NCBI RefSeq assembly: GCF_018304765.1
Contig: NZ_CP072643.1
Span: forward strand, 310,001-374,000
Source of the DNA: Chloracidobacterium sp. N
Lineage (GTDB): Bacteria; Acidobacteriota; Blastocatellia; Chloracidobacteriales; Chloracidobacteriaceae
Length of the DNA stretch: 64,000 nucleotides
Direction of reading: 5' to 3'
The notes beneath the pieces are model-generated. The model ran no database searches. It was not told the DNA's origin and saw nothing but the letters and a program-made list of their open reading frames with translations. The position numbers and the translations under genes were made by a program. This document shows positions 16,540 through 24,951 of the stretch, piece by piece. Position 1 is the stretch's first letter. The number at the start of each line of letters is the position of its first letter.

Positions 16540-17223
16540 ATGACCCTGGCTGGTTTCTCTGCGCCGTTCTGGAAAGCCCTGCTGGGCAAGCTCCAACTGT
16601 TCGGCCTGTGGCTGTCCGGCTTTGGTGTGTTCGGCGTTCTGCTGCTGGCCTACGTGGACTCGGTCATCCCTCTGACGCCCATCCCTGATGCGACGCTGGC
16701 GCTGCTCTGCGCCCAGGGTACGGTGTGGTGGTGGTGGGCGGCGGCGCTGGCCGCGCTGGGTTCATCGCTCGGCTGCATGACGGTGTACTGGATTGTCCGC
16801 CGTCTGCGGCAGCGTTTTCTGGGAAGAAGCCTGCTGGCGCGGCGGCTTTCCCCGGAGCGGCAGGCGCGGATTGAGCAACTCATCCGGCAGTACGACATCG
16901 TGGCGCTCGCGGCCGCAGCCGTCATGCCGCCGCCATTTCCCTTCAAACCCTTCGTCATCTGCGCCGGACTGCTGGAGTTTCACCAGGGACGCCTGTTTGT
17001 CGGGCTGTTTATCGGGCGGGCGATCCGCTACGGCACGCTGGCCTACCTGAGCATGCGTTACGGCAGTGAAGCCATGAGCCTGCTTCAGCAGCATACCGGC
17101 TGGTTTTTTCTCGGTGTCGGGGTCATCGTCGCCATTATCAGCATCTATTTCCTCGTGCGGTGGTATGTCTTCCGCCGTCCGGCGCTGGCAGCCACCAGCC
17201 TGTCGCCGGACATTCAGCCCTGA
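16540..17223 (+). CDS. VTT/DedA-family membrane protein
   Basis: This is a 227-residue integral membrane protein. The ATG at 16540 is chosen because all frame upstream of it lies in the tRNA-Pro gene. It shows the family layout: a re-entrant hydrophobic segment (SGFGVFGVLLLAYVDSVIP), then helices with a charged RRLRQRFLGR loop, the PPPFPFKPF loop and a terminal helix. VTT/DedA proteins move or flip lipids such as undecaprenyl phosphate, or support membrane potential. Which of these applies here is unknown. Confidence 0.78.
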   Translation: MTLAGFSAPFWKALLGKLQLFGLWLSGFGVFGVLLLAYVDSVIPLTPIPDATLALLCAQGTVWWWWAAALAALGSSLGCMTVYWIVRRLRQRFLGRSLLARRLSPERQARIEQLIRQYDIVALAAAAVMPPPFPFKPFVICAGLLEFHQGRLFVGLFIGRAIRYGTLAYLSMRYGSEAMSLLQQHTGWFFLGVGVIVAIISIYFLVRWYVFRRPALAATSLSPDIQP

Positions 17224-17246
17224 GCCACCCGGACGGCCGTTTGACC

Positions 17247-17663
17247 ATGAACTTCCTGCGGTATGGATGTTCATCGTTTCTCGCCCTGGGCGGGCTGGTG
17301 GTCGCCTTTCTGGCGCTCTATGACGCTTTCCAACCCAACCGCCACTGGGGACTCATCGCCGGCATGTTCATCGGCGGGGTGGTGGCTTTTCTGGGAGGCA
17401 CGGCCGTTATCGAGATGGCCAACGCCAGCCGTCGCCGCCGAGGTGAAGCGGAAGCCGCCGCCTGGCTGCCCCGGCTGGCGGCGGAACACGGGGTCATCAC
17501 CGTTCAGATGATCGAAGACCGCACCCCCCTGAGCGCCACACAAACGCGCCGGTGGCTTGAACGCGAAGTTGCAGCCGGACGGCTCGAACGTCTCGGCCCC
17601 GAACGCTACGCCCTCGTGGCCGTCACATCACCTTCCGACTCACCGCCGTCAGACCGGGCATAA
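17247..17663 (+). CDS. Small membrane protein with a winged-helix-like tail
   Basis: This is a 138-residue protein. Two transmembrane segments (about 5-25 and 35-55) are followed by a cytoplasmic basic stretch (ASRRRRGEAE) and a compact helical domain (ITVQMIEDRTPLSATQTRRWLEREVAAGRL). That last part reads like a winged helix-turn-helix. It starts 23 bases after the DedA-like gene and is probably co-transcribed with it. The same two-helix-plus-HTH plan occurs in small envelope proteins of unknown role. Confidence 0.6.
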   Translation: MNFLRYGCSSFLALGGLVVAFLALYDAFQPNRHWGLIAGMFIGGVVAFLGGTAVIEMANASRRRRGEAEAAAWLPRLAAEHGVITVQMIEDRTPLSATQTRRWLEREVAAGRLERLGPERYALVAVTSPSDSPPSDRA

Positions 17664-17712
17664 TTTCCACCGGCGGTTGCCAGTTGATACACTAGGCGTG
17701 AGGGGATTCATC

Positions 17713-18312
17713 ATGTCCAGCCTGCCGCACATCCGCCTGACGCCGGACGAATACCTGGCCGCCGAACGCCGGGCGACGTACAAAAGCGAGTACGTCGCCG
17801 GCGAGGTTTTTGCCATGTCGGGCGCAACCCTCCGGCACTCGCTCATCGCCACCAACATTGCGGCAGAGCTGCGGCAACGCCTCAAGGGGCGCGACTGTAC
17901 AGTTCACGCTTCGGATTTACGGGTCGGGACTCCGGCCGGCAACTACTTCTACCCGGATGTGGTCGTGGTGTGTGGCGAACCTGTTTACGCGGATGACCAC
18001 CGGGATACGATTCTCAACCCCATCCTCATCGTTGAAGTGCTTTCGGATTCGACGCCGGACTACGACCGGGGCGGCAAGTTTGCCCAGTACCGCCGGCTCG
18101 CATCGTTGCAGGAATACCTCGTGGTGGCCCAGACCGCGCCCCACGTCGAACACCACACCCGCCAGGCCGACGGGTGCTGGCTGCTTCACGAGACAAGCGA
18201 CCTGACCGCTGTGCTGATGCTGACTTCGATTGGCTGCCAGTTGCCGCTGGCGGAGATATACGACAAAGTTAGCTTCGCTGTCGCCAATCCAGTCGAAGGG
18301 GCAACCCCATGA
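17713..18312 (+). CDS. Uma2-family PD-(D/E)XK nuclease-like protein
   Basis: This is a 199-residue protein with the Uma2 pattern: LTPDEYLAAERRA...YVAGEVFAMSGAT near the N-terminus, then YPDVVVVCGEP (Asp) and PILIVEVLSDST (Glu and the following strand) forming the nuclease core. Restriction-like folds of this family are abundant in Acidobacteria and cyanobacteria, and their role is unsettled. The ATG at 17713 is the first reasonable start. The stop overlaps the start of the isocitrate dehydrogenase gene by four bases, so this nuclease-like gene is translated together with a metabolic enzyme. Confidence 0.85.
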   Translation: MSSLPHIRLTPDEYLAAERRATYKSEYVAGEVFAMSGATLRHSLIATNIAAELRQRLKGRDCTVHASDLRVGTPAGNYFYPDVVVVCGEPVYADDHRDTILNPILIVEVLSDSTPDYDRGGKFAQYRRLASLQEYLVVAQTAPHVEHHTRQADGCWLLHETSDLTAVLMLTSIGCQLPLAEIYDKVSFAVANPVEGATP

Positions 18313-19325
18313 AACACCTCGTTACGCTTATTCCGGGGGATGGCATCGGCCCGGAGGTCACGGCTGCAACGCTGCGCGTGTTGAGCGCGGCCGGCGTGGA
18401 CATCACCTGGGAGCGCTTCCCGGCCGGCGCGCAGGCGCTGGCCGAACACGGAACGACCCTCCCCGACGCCCTGCTTTCTTCCATTCGCCGCACACGGGTG
18501 GCGCTCAAGGGGCCGGTGACGACACCGGTCGGCGGCGGTTTTACCAGCGTCAACGTCGGGCTGCGAAAGGCGCTCGACCTCTATGCCAACGTCCGGCCGG
18601 TCAAAAGCATCCCCGGCGTCAGAACGCGCTATGAGAACGTTGATCTGGTCGTCGTACGCGAAAACACCGAAGACCTTTACTCCGGGCTGGAACACGTCGT
18701 TGTGCCCGGCGTCGTGGAAAGCCTCAAGGTCATCACCGAGCGCGCCTCGACCCGTATTGCCCGGTTTGCCTGCGATTACGCCCGCAAGCACGGCCGCCGG
18801 AAAGTCACGGTCGTCCACAAGGCCAACATCATGAAACTTTCGGACGGGCTGTTTCTGGACTGCTTCCGCAAGGTCGTCCAGCACTACCCGGAAGTGCAGC
18901 CCGAAGAAAAAATCGTGGACAACATGTGCATGCAGCTCGTCATGCAGCCCGAACGCTATGACATTCTGCTGATGGAAAACCTCTACGGCGACATTCTCTC
19001 CGACCTGGCCACGGGACTGGTCGGCGGATTGGGTGTTGTGCCAGGGGCAAACATCGGCGACGGCATGGCGGTCTTTGAGGCCGTCCACGGCAGCGCCCCG
19101 GACATTGCTGGTCGCGGACTGGCCAACCCGACGGCCATGATCCTGAGCGCCACCATGATGCTGCGCTACATCGAGGAAAACCAGGCGGCTGACCGCATCG
19201 AGGCGGCGCTGTTTGCCGTTTTGGGTGAGGACGGCATCAAAACACCCGATCTGGGCGGTACGGCCACCACCACCGAGTTTACCGAAGCCATTGCCACCCG
19301 CCTGACGGACAACCCGGCCGACTGA
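18309..19325 (+). CDS. Isocitrate/isopropylmalate dehydrogenase family, probably NAD-type isocitrate dehydrogenase
   Basis: This is a 338-residue protein, the short form of the beta-decarboxylating dehydrogenase family. It shows IPGDGIGPEV at the N-terminus, the substrate loop FTSVNVGLRKALDLYANVRP, ENTEDLYSGLEH, and the metal site (YGDILSDLATGLVGGLG). The cofactor loop is EAVHGSAPDIAGRGLANP. The FTSVNVGLRK loop and the ENTEDLYSG motif match mitochondrial-type NAD isocitrate dehydrogenase better than isopropylmalate dehydrogenase. It would oxidise isocitrate to 2-oxoglutarate in the TCA cycle. The start overlaps the Uma2 stop. Confidence 0.88.
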   Translation: MKHLVTLIPGDGIGPEVTAATLRVLSAAGVDITWERFPAGAQALAEHGTTLPDALLSSIRRTRVALKGPVTTPVGGGFTSVNVGLRKALDLYANVRPVKSIPGVRTRYENVDLVVVRENTEDLYSGLEHVVVPGVVESLKVITERASTRIARFACDYARKHGRRKVTVVHKANIMKLSDGLFLDCFRKVVQHYPEVQPEEKIVDNMCMQLVMQPERYDILLMENLYGDILSDLATGLVGGLGVVPGANIGDGMAVFEAVHGSAPDIAGRGLANPTAMILSATMMLRYIEENQAADRIEAALFAVLGEDGIKTPDLGGTATTTEFTEAIATRLTDNPAD

Positions 19326-19462
19326 AGCCGCTATCTCACTGTGGCTACATCACCTTGCCAATCACATCGCCGGCCAGACAGGTACGCTTGACCTCCGCCC
19401 CACTTCACCTTTTGCTGCTGTCGGCTTCCGACGGCAGACCCTGAAAGGAGCCGGACTCTAGC

Positions 19463-19491
19463 TTGCCGTATAGTACGCGATAGTGTATAAT
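19463..19491 (+). promoter_or_regulatory. Strong sigma-70-type promoter of the IS607 transposase, probably leaderless
   Basis: TTGCCG (19463-19468), a 17-base spacer, then a perfect TATAAT (19486-19491). Transcription should begin about seven bases later, near 19498-19499. That falls on the second ATG of the transposase gene, so the mRNA would have no leader. No ribosome-binding site is visible. Confidence 0.7.
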
Positions 19492-19492
19492 A

Positions 19493-20143
19493 ATGCTCAT
19501 GGAAAGCACTATAAGCACAGGCAAGGCGGCAAAACTCCTTGGTGTCTCGGTCAAGACGTTGCAGCGTTGGGAACGCGAAGGAAGGCTGATTCCGGTGGCC
19601 CGAACGGACAGCAACCGCCGCCTCTACACTGAGACGCAGATCCGTGAGTTCATCGGTTTGCGGCAGGCCAACCATGCGCCAACCAAGCTTGTCGCCTACT
19701 GTCGGGTATCGAGTGCGGCGCAGAAGCCGGACCTGGCGAATCAGCGCAAAGTGCTGGAAGAGTTCGTGGTGGCGAAGGGATTGGCGGGGGTCGAGTTTAT
19801 CGAGGAAGTGGGCGGCGGGCTGAACTTCAGGCGCAAGCGGTTTCTGGCCCTTATGGACGAGATCGGGCGACGGGAAGTCAGGATGCTAATCCTCGCTCAC
19901 CGGGACCGCCTCACCCGTTTCGGCTTTGAGTGGTTCGAACATTACGCCCAAACCCATGGCTGCGAAGTGCTGGTACTCAACCAGGAACGGCTGTCTCCCG
20001 AACAGGAAATGGTGCAAGACTTAATGACCATCGTGCGCTGTTTTTCGTCCCGGCTGTACGGTTTGAGGAACTATCGAAAGAAGTTGGATGAAGCGCTGAA
20101 ACAGGATGCGAATGACGTCAAAAAGGCCCAACAATGCAACTGA
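19493..20143 (+). CDS. tnpA: IS607-type serine recombinase (TnpA)
   Basis: This is a 216-residue protein. Residues about 8-55 form a MerR-like helix-turn-helix (AAKLLGVSVKTLQRWEREG) that binds the element ends. Residues about 65-200 form a small serine recombinase catalytic domain with YCRVSSAAQKPDLANQR (catalytic Ser 73 or 74) and the conserved HRDRLTRFG arginines. The protein moves the element by serine-mediated strand exchange at dinucleotide cores. Either ATG 19493 or ATG 19499 can be the start; promoter placement favours 19499. The 3' end overlaps tnpB by ten bases. Confidence 0.93.
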   Translation: MLMESTISTGKAAKLLGVSVKTLQRWEREGRLIPVARTDSNRRLYTETQIREFIGLRQANHAPTKLVAYCRVSSAAQKPDLANQRKVLEEFVVAKGLAGVEFIEEVGGGLNFRRKRFLALMDEIGRREVRMLILAHRDRLTRFGFEWFEHYAQTHGCEVLVLNQERLSPEQEMVQDLMTIVRCFSSRLYGLRNYRKKLDEALKQDANDVKKAQQCN

Positions 20144-21474
20144 CCCACAAGATTGCTCTTTGTCCGACTCCTGAGCAAGTGGACTACTTCAAGCGCGCCT
20201 GCGGCACGGCGCGGCGTGTTTGGAACTGGGCGCTCAATGAGTGGAACAGGCAATACGCAGCAGGCGGCAGGCCAAACGCCATGGCGCTCAAAAAACAGTT
20301 CAACGCCATCAAGTACACCGACCCGCAGTGGCTCGATGAGAACGGTCGGCCTTGGTTGCAGGACATTCACCGGGATGCCCACGCCCAGCCGTTTGCCCAT
20401 CTCGCCAAAGCCTGGGAAAGATTCTTCACCGACCTCAAGGCTGGCAAAGAGGCACACGCACCGCGCTTCAAGAAAAAGGGCCGTTGCCGCGACAGCTTTT
20501 ATGTTGCCAACGACAAGTTCACCCTGGAAGGCAAGACGATCCGTCTGCCCAGGATCGGTGAAGTCGCCATGACCGAGGAACTGCGCTTCGCGGGCAAGAT
20601 TTTGGGCGCAACGGTTTCTCGCACCGCGGATCGTTGGTTTGTGGCAATACAGGTCGAGGTGCCTGATGCGCAATTCTATCGGCGTCGCACGTCGCACGAG
20701 GTCAACGGCAGCGACCTGGGCATCAAGGCTGCCGCAACGATCTCCAGCGGTGAAGTCATCGAGGCGCCCAAGCCGCTCAAAGCAGCGCTGCGCCGTCTGG
20801 AAATCCGTAGCCGACGTCTCAGCCGCAAGCTGGAAGCCGCCAGGAAGGCAGCAGGATTTGAACGCCATGCCCGCCTGCCTGAAGGAACGCGCCTGCCGGT
20901 ATCGAACAACCGGCAGAAGTCCGCTGCGATATTGGCAAGGCTCCATGCCCGCATTGCCAATATCCGGGCGGATTTCACCCACAAGCTCACGACTCGACTC
21001 TGCCGCGAAAACCAAGCGTTAGTGATCGAGGATTTAAACGTCAAAGGGATGCTGCAGAACGAGAAACTCGCCCGCGCCATCTCTGACGTGGGTTTTGGGA
21101 TGTTGCGCTCGCAGTTGGAATACAAGGCCCGGCGCTACGGTACTCGTCTTACCATCGCTGATCGCTGGTATCCAAGTAGCCGACTGTGCTCCATCTGTGG
21201 CTGGAAGAACGAGGCGCTGACATTGAGAGATCGAAAATGGGTGTGTGCTCAATGTGGTGCGCACCATGACCGTGACCTCAATGCAGCGCTGAACCTGAAA
21301 CGGCTGGCAACCGAAACTGCCCTACCCGTGGCGAGTCCGTCCAGCAATGGCGGCGCTGCGGCGGGGACCGTCCCCGCCGTAGTCGGGAAAGTCACGCCTG
21401 TCAGATACGACGGTGGTCAACAGGACACGTCGGGGCAGGAAGAGAACCGTGCGCACTTTTGCGCACATTCTTGA
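20134..21474 (+). CDS. tnpB: TnpB RNA-guided nuclease of the IS607 element
   Basis: This is a 446-residue protein. The N-terminal helical domain carries ARRVWNWALNEWNRQ. RuvC-I is NGSDLGIKAA with Asp 194, where Ser replaces the usual hydrophobic residue before it. RuvC-II is VIEDLNVKG with Glu 299, the zinc finger uses Cys 352, 355, 371 and 374, and RuvC-III is DRDLNAALN with Asp 381. It is intact by all visible criteria. The last 60 residues are low in conserved motifs and overlap the part expected to become omega-RNA. A scrap of a close relative lies at about 53.6 kb. Confidence 0.93.
   Translation: MQLTHKIALCPTPEQVDYFKRACGTARRVWNWALNEWNRQYAAGGRPNAMALKKQFNAIKYTDPQWLDENGRPWLQDIHRDAHAQPFAHLAKAWERFFTDLKAGKEAHAPRFKKKGRCRDSFYVANDKFTLEGKTIRLPRIGEVAMTEELRFAGKILGATVSRTADRWFVAIQVEVPDAQFYRRRTSHEVNGSDLGIKAAATISSGEVIEAPKPLKAALRRLEIRSRRLSRKLEAARKAAGFERHARLPEGTRLPVSNNRQKSAAILARLHARIANIRADFTHKLTTRLCRENQALVIEDLNVKGMLQNEKLARAISDVGFGMLRSQLEYKARRYGTRLTIADRWYPSSRLCSICGWKNEALTLRDRKWVCAQCGAHHDRDLNAALNLKRLATETALPVASPSSNGGAAAGTVPAVVGKVTPVRYDGGQQDTSGQEENRAHFCAHS
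21449..21466 (+). repeat. Right-end palindrome of the IS607 element
   Basis: GTGCGC-ACTTTT-GCGCAC is a perfect 6-bp stem inside the last tnpB codons, 20 bases before the protease start. It probably belongs to the 3' end of the TnpB omega-RNA and may also act as a weak terminator. Confidence 0.5.
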
Positions 21475-21486
21475 TAGCAGCTTGTC

Positions 21487-23964
21487 ATGCCGCGACAACA
21501 TTTCCGCTGGGTCATCCTTGGCATCTGTATGCTGGCCGGCGCGCTGTTTTTGGGCTTGTCGCCCCGGCCGGCGGCCACCCAGTCCGCCGCCGTCACGCCG
21601 CCGCTGGCGATCCAGCTTCCTGCCGCCAACCGGGGGGAAAACCATCTTCGCCCAGCCGCCCCACCCAGCCTGCGCCTGCTTGGCGAACGCCTCTCTCCGG
21701 CAACCTGTGCGGCGCTGGCCCACCAACTGCCATCCTTCACCGCCGAGGGGCTGGCCGTCGCCCCGAACCAGATCGGCGCCAACCGCCCTGTGGGACAGGA
21801 CTGGCTGACGCAGCCACGCCGGTTGGGTGACGTGCGGGCCAAAACCGGCGGCGACATGCTGACCAGCTATGCCGCTGCCCTGACTTCGCCCCGTGCCGCA
21901 GCCCTGCGTCTGCACTTCGAGGGCGTTGACCTGCCACCGGGCGCTGAACTCTACGTGTATGGCGCTGCTGACAATACCGTTTCAGGACCCTACACCGGCA
22001 GGGGACCGTTCGGCAGTGGCGAGTTCTGGACGGATGTCCTGGCCGGAGAGACCGCTGTGGTCGAATGGCTTGCACCGGCCGGGCGGACAGCGCCTTTCCG
22101 GGTGACGGAAGTGGCGCACATCTGGGACAGTCCCCTGCCCCCGACGGTCAAGACAACCGGCAAGGTGGAGGGCAGCGGGCCCGAAGCCGGGGCCTGCAAT
22201 CTCGACGCCATGTGCGGACCTGAACCGGAAAAAGACAGCGTGGCGCGCATTGTCTTTCAGACCAGTGGCGGCACATCCGTCTGTACCGGGACGGTCCTTG
22301 CCACACGCAGCGGCGACTTTGCACCCTTCTTTCTGACGGCCAACCACTGTGTCAGCACGGCAGCCCAGGCCCAGAGCGTGCAGGCGTTCTGGTTTTACCG
22401 CACCACGGCCTGTAACAGCGGCGTTGTCAGCAGCAACTTTTTCCGTTCCCCGACCGGAGCGACGCTGCTTCAAACCAATGCGCCGAGCGACCACACGCTG
22501 CTTGAAATTCTCGGCGTCATTCCGCGCAACCTGTTCCACGCCGGATGGGACATCAATCCACGCCCGGATGGTACAAACGTGTTTGCCCTGCACCACCCGG
22601 ATGGGGGGACGCCCATTTCCCAGCCCCAACTCTCTTTCCTGCGGCGGTCGCTGGGCACACTCGCCGGGCAAAACACCAACTGTGGCGGCAGTACCGGATT
22701 GCAGGGCGGCTACCGGGTTAACTGGAATCAGGGCGTTACGGAACCCGGTTCGAGCGGCTCCGGCATCTGGTACTCAACCAGCCAGGGCAGCTTTCTCATC
22801 GGCGTGCTGAGCTGCGGGCCGGCCGCCTGCGGTGTGCCACCCAGCCAACTGTTTGACAACTACGGCAAGTTTTCCGCCTTTGCCCCCAGCATCAACAGCT
22901 TCCTTGACGGCGGCTCGGATGATGCCTTTGAGCCAAACAACTCCCGGGCCGAGGCGCGCTTCGTCACCCTGCCCGTCAACGCCAATAACCTCGTCGTCAA
23001 GGAAGTTTCCGAAGACTGGTATGCCATTCAGGCCACAACCGGCGCACGCATCCTCGCAACGATCAACTTCACGCACAACTTCGGCGATATTGACATGCAG
23101 CTTTACCGCAACCAGGAACCACAGCCGGTGGCCATCTCCAACTCGACCAGCAACAGCGAAACCATTGATTTCACCAACACAGGTCCGGCCAACCTGTTTT
23201 TCCTGCGGGTCTTCCTGTTCAACGACACGCGCAACACCTACCAGATGTCACTCAACGTCACCGGTGGCGCGCTACCACCGCCGCCTTCCACGGTCGGCTG
23301 CTTCCGGCCCTCGGATGGCTTTGTCTATCAGCGTTTCAGCAACACGCCGGGCTTTGCCGACAACAGCTTCTTCTATGGTCAGGCAGGCGACCGCCCGATT
23401 GCCGGTGACTGGAACGGGGATGGCATTGACACGGTCGGCATTTTCCGCAACGGCACCTTTTTCCTCAAAAACAGCAATTCGCCGGGCTTTGCCGACCTGT
23501 CGTTCGCGTACGGCAGCGCGGGGGACATTCCCCTGGCCGGCGACTGGGATGGCGATGGGGTGGATACCATCGGCGTCTATCGCAACGGAACATTCTTCCT
23601 GCGCAATTCCAACAGCGCCGGGAGTCCCGACATCGTGGTGAACTACGGCAACCCGAACTACCTGCCGATTGTCGGCGACTGGGACGGCAACCGCACGACA
23701 ACTGTTGGCTGTTTCCGCCCCTCGAACGGCTTCTGCTACATCCGCAACAGCAACACCTCCGGCTTTGCCGACAGCGACTTTTTCTATGGTCAGGCCGGGG
23801 ACATCCCCGTAGCTGGCGACTGGACAGGCAAAGGTTTTGATAGCATTGGGGTTTACCGCCAAGGTGTTTTTTTCCTGCGCAACTCTAACAGCGCTGGCTT
23901 TGCCGATATTCAGGTCAACTACGGCAGTCCGGGCGACATTCCCATCGTGGGGCGGTGGCGATGA
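21487..23964 (+). CDS. Secreted trypsin-fold serine protease with PPC domain and C-terminal propeller-like repeats
   Basis: This is an 825-residue protein with a signal peptide (WVILGICMLAGALFLGL). Residues about 240-480 are a lysyl-endopeptidase-like trypsin fold: FFLTANHC (His 287), PSDHTLLEI (Asp 335) and PGSSGSG (Ser 423), with several cysteines. Residues about 475-595 form a bacterial pre-peptidase C-terminal (PPC) domain (DDAFEPNNSRAEA...VSEDWYAI). The last 225 residues carry about five copies of a repeat of the type AGDWNGDGIDTVGIFRNGTFFLKNS, as in FG-GAP-like propellers. It is exported and probably digests protein outside the cell. Only 12 bases separate it from the IS607 tnpB, and no good ribosome site is seen, so expression may be altered by the insertion. 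Confidence 0.87.
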   Translation: MPRQHFRWVILGICMLAGALFLGLSPRPAATQSAAVTPPLAIQLPAANRGENHLRPAAPPSLRLLGERLSPATCAALAHQLPSFTAEGLAVAPNQIGANRPVGQDWLTQPRRLGDVRAKTGGDMLTSYAAALTSPRAAALRLHFEGVDLPPGAELYVYGAADNTVSGPYTGRGPFGSGEFWTDVLAGETAVVEWLAPAGRTAPFRVTEVAHIWDSPLPPTVKTTGKVEGSGPEAGACNLDAMCGPEPEKDSVARIVFQTSGGTSVCTGTVLATRSGDFAPFFLTANHCVSTAAQAQSVQAFWFYRTTACNSGVVSSNFFRSPTGATLLQTNAPSDHTLLEILGVIPRNLFHAGWDINPRPDGTNVFALHHPDGGTPISQPQLSFLRRSLGTLAGQNTNCGGSTGLQGGYRVNWNQGVTEPGSSGSGIWYSTSQGSFLIGVLSCGPAACGVPPSQLFDNYGKFSAFAPSINSFLDGGSDDAFEPNNSRAEARFVTLPVNANNLVVKEVSEDWYAIQATTGARILATINFTHNFGDIDMQLYRNQEPQPVAISNSTSNSETIDFTNTGPANLFFLRVFLFNDTRNTYQMSLNVTGGALPPPPSTVGCFRPSDGFVYQRFSNTPGFADNSFFYGQAGDRPIAGDWNGDGIDTVGIFRNGTFFLKNSNSPGFADLSFAYGSAGDIPLAGDWDGDGVDTIGVYRNGTFFLRNSNSAGSPDIVVNYGNPNYLPIVGDWDGNRTTTVGCFRPSNGFCYIRNSNTSGFADSDFFYGQAGDIPVAGDWTGKGFDSIGVYRQGVFFLRNSNSAGFADIQVNYGSPGDIPIVGRWR

Positions 23965-24908
23965 GCGAGCTGCGGCTGGAAGCGGAAGTGACCGTTCCAC
24001 CAACGGCACACTGGCAACGCCTGGACGAGTTTGTACGGGCCCAACTCGGCGAATGGCCCCTGACGGCCATTCGCCGGGCGGTAGCCGAAGGGCAAATCCG
24101 GGTCAACGCCCGCCCGCGCACCGCCGGCTGGCGACTGCGCGCCGGCGACCGCGTCCGCTGGCAACTCGTTGCGCCGCCGCACGTCCGCCTGCCGGCAGCC
24201 GACTTCACCCTGCCGGTGGTGTACGAAGACGACGTGCTGCTCGTCGTCGCCAAGCCGCCGGGGATGCTCTCCCATCCGACGCCCAAAGAACGCACCGGGA
24301 CGCTGCTCAACCGCCTGCTCACCTATCCGGCATTTTCCACTGGAACCAACCGCCCGATGCTGCTTCACCGGCTGGACCGCGACACGTCAGGTCTGGTGCT
24401 GGTGGCCAAAAATGACCGTGGCACGCGGGCCCTGGCACCGCTGTTTCAGGCCGGCGACATCGCCAAAACCTACCTGGCGCTGGTGGTGGGTCATCCCGAT
24501 GCCGAGACTGGAACGATTGACGCTCCGATTGGACGGTCGCCGTCCCTGTGGCCGCGCTGGCGCGTCCTGCCGGATGGCAAACCGGCGCAGACCAGTTTCA
24601 CTGTGCTGTGGTGTGGGCCGCAGTGGGCACTGGTGCAGTTTCAGCCCCTGACGGGCCGGACGCACCAGATACGCATCCACGCCGCCCACCTGGGCTATCC
24701 CATCCTGGGCGATACGGTCTATGGCCGGCGGGCCAACCAAACCTTGACGGCTGAAACCGGCCGCAGTGCGTCCCGGCAGATGCTGCATGCCGCCGAAGTG
24801 AAACTCTGGCATCCGCTCGAAAAACGCCCGATGCACTTCTGCGCGCCGCCGCCTGATGATTTTACGCCCTGGCTGGAAGCGATGCCCGTACCGGGCAGGA
24901 TCAGTTAG
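23961..24908 (+). CDS. RluA-family 23S rRNA or tRNA pseudouridine synthase
   Basis: The protein has about 315 residues. An S4 RNA-binding domain lies at about 15-75 (LDEFVRAQLGEWPLTAIRRAVAEG). A RluA catalytic domain follows with HRLDRDTSGLVLVAKN, whose Asp in HRLDRDTSG is the nucleophile, and later GRTHQIRIHAAHLGYPILGD. The ATG at 23961 overlaps the protease stop by four bases; a GTG six bases upstream is the alternative. Coupling to a secreted protease has no obvious meaning. The exact uridine targets cannot be read from sequence. Confidence 0.93.
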   Translation: MSELRLEAEVTVPPTAHWQRLDEFVRAQLGEWPLTAIRRAVAEGQIRVNARPRTAGWRLRAGDRVRWQLVAPPHVRLPAADFTLPVVYEDDVLLVVAKPPGMLSHPTPKERTGTLLNRLLTYPAFSTGTNRPMLLHRLDRDTSGLVLVAKNDRGTRALAPLFQAGDIAKTYLALVVGHPDAETGTIDAPIGRSPSLWPRWRVLPDGKPAQTSFTVLWCGPQWALVQFQPLTGRTHQIRIHAAHLGYPILGDTVYGRRANQTLTAETGRSASRQMLHAAEVKLWHPLEKRPMHFCAPPPDDFTPWLEAMPVPGRIS

Positions 24909-24925
24909 ACACTCAACCGGCTTCT

Positions 24926-24951
24926 TTCAGGCCTGAAGTTTCAGGCCTGAA
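24926..24951. repeat. Tandem 12-bp palindromes between convergent genes
   Basis: TTCAGGCCTGAA occurs twice (24926-24937 and 24940-24951), 14 bases apart, between the convergent rluA-like and sctJ genes. The second copy contains the sctJ stop codon. Each copy is a perfect palindrome. Together they can form one longer hairpin, and they may act as a two-way transcription end, although no T-run follows. Confidence 0.55.

Larger units (their letters stand above)
19440..21480 (+). mobile_element. IS607-family element (serine recombinase plus TnpB)
   Basis: A complete two-gene element: a MerR-like/serine recombinase gene overlapping a tnpB gene by ten bases, the standard IS607 order. IS607 elements lack inverted repeats and target duplications, so the ends are estimated from the gene edges: near the promoter at 19463 and just past the palindrome at 21449-21466. 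The interval 19326-19462 before it holds no gene. The element ends almost at the start codon of the protease gene downstream. Confidence 0.85.
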
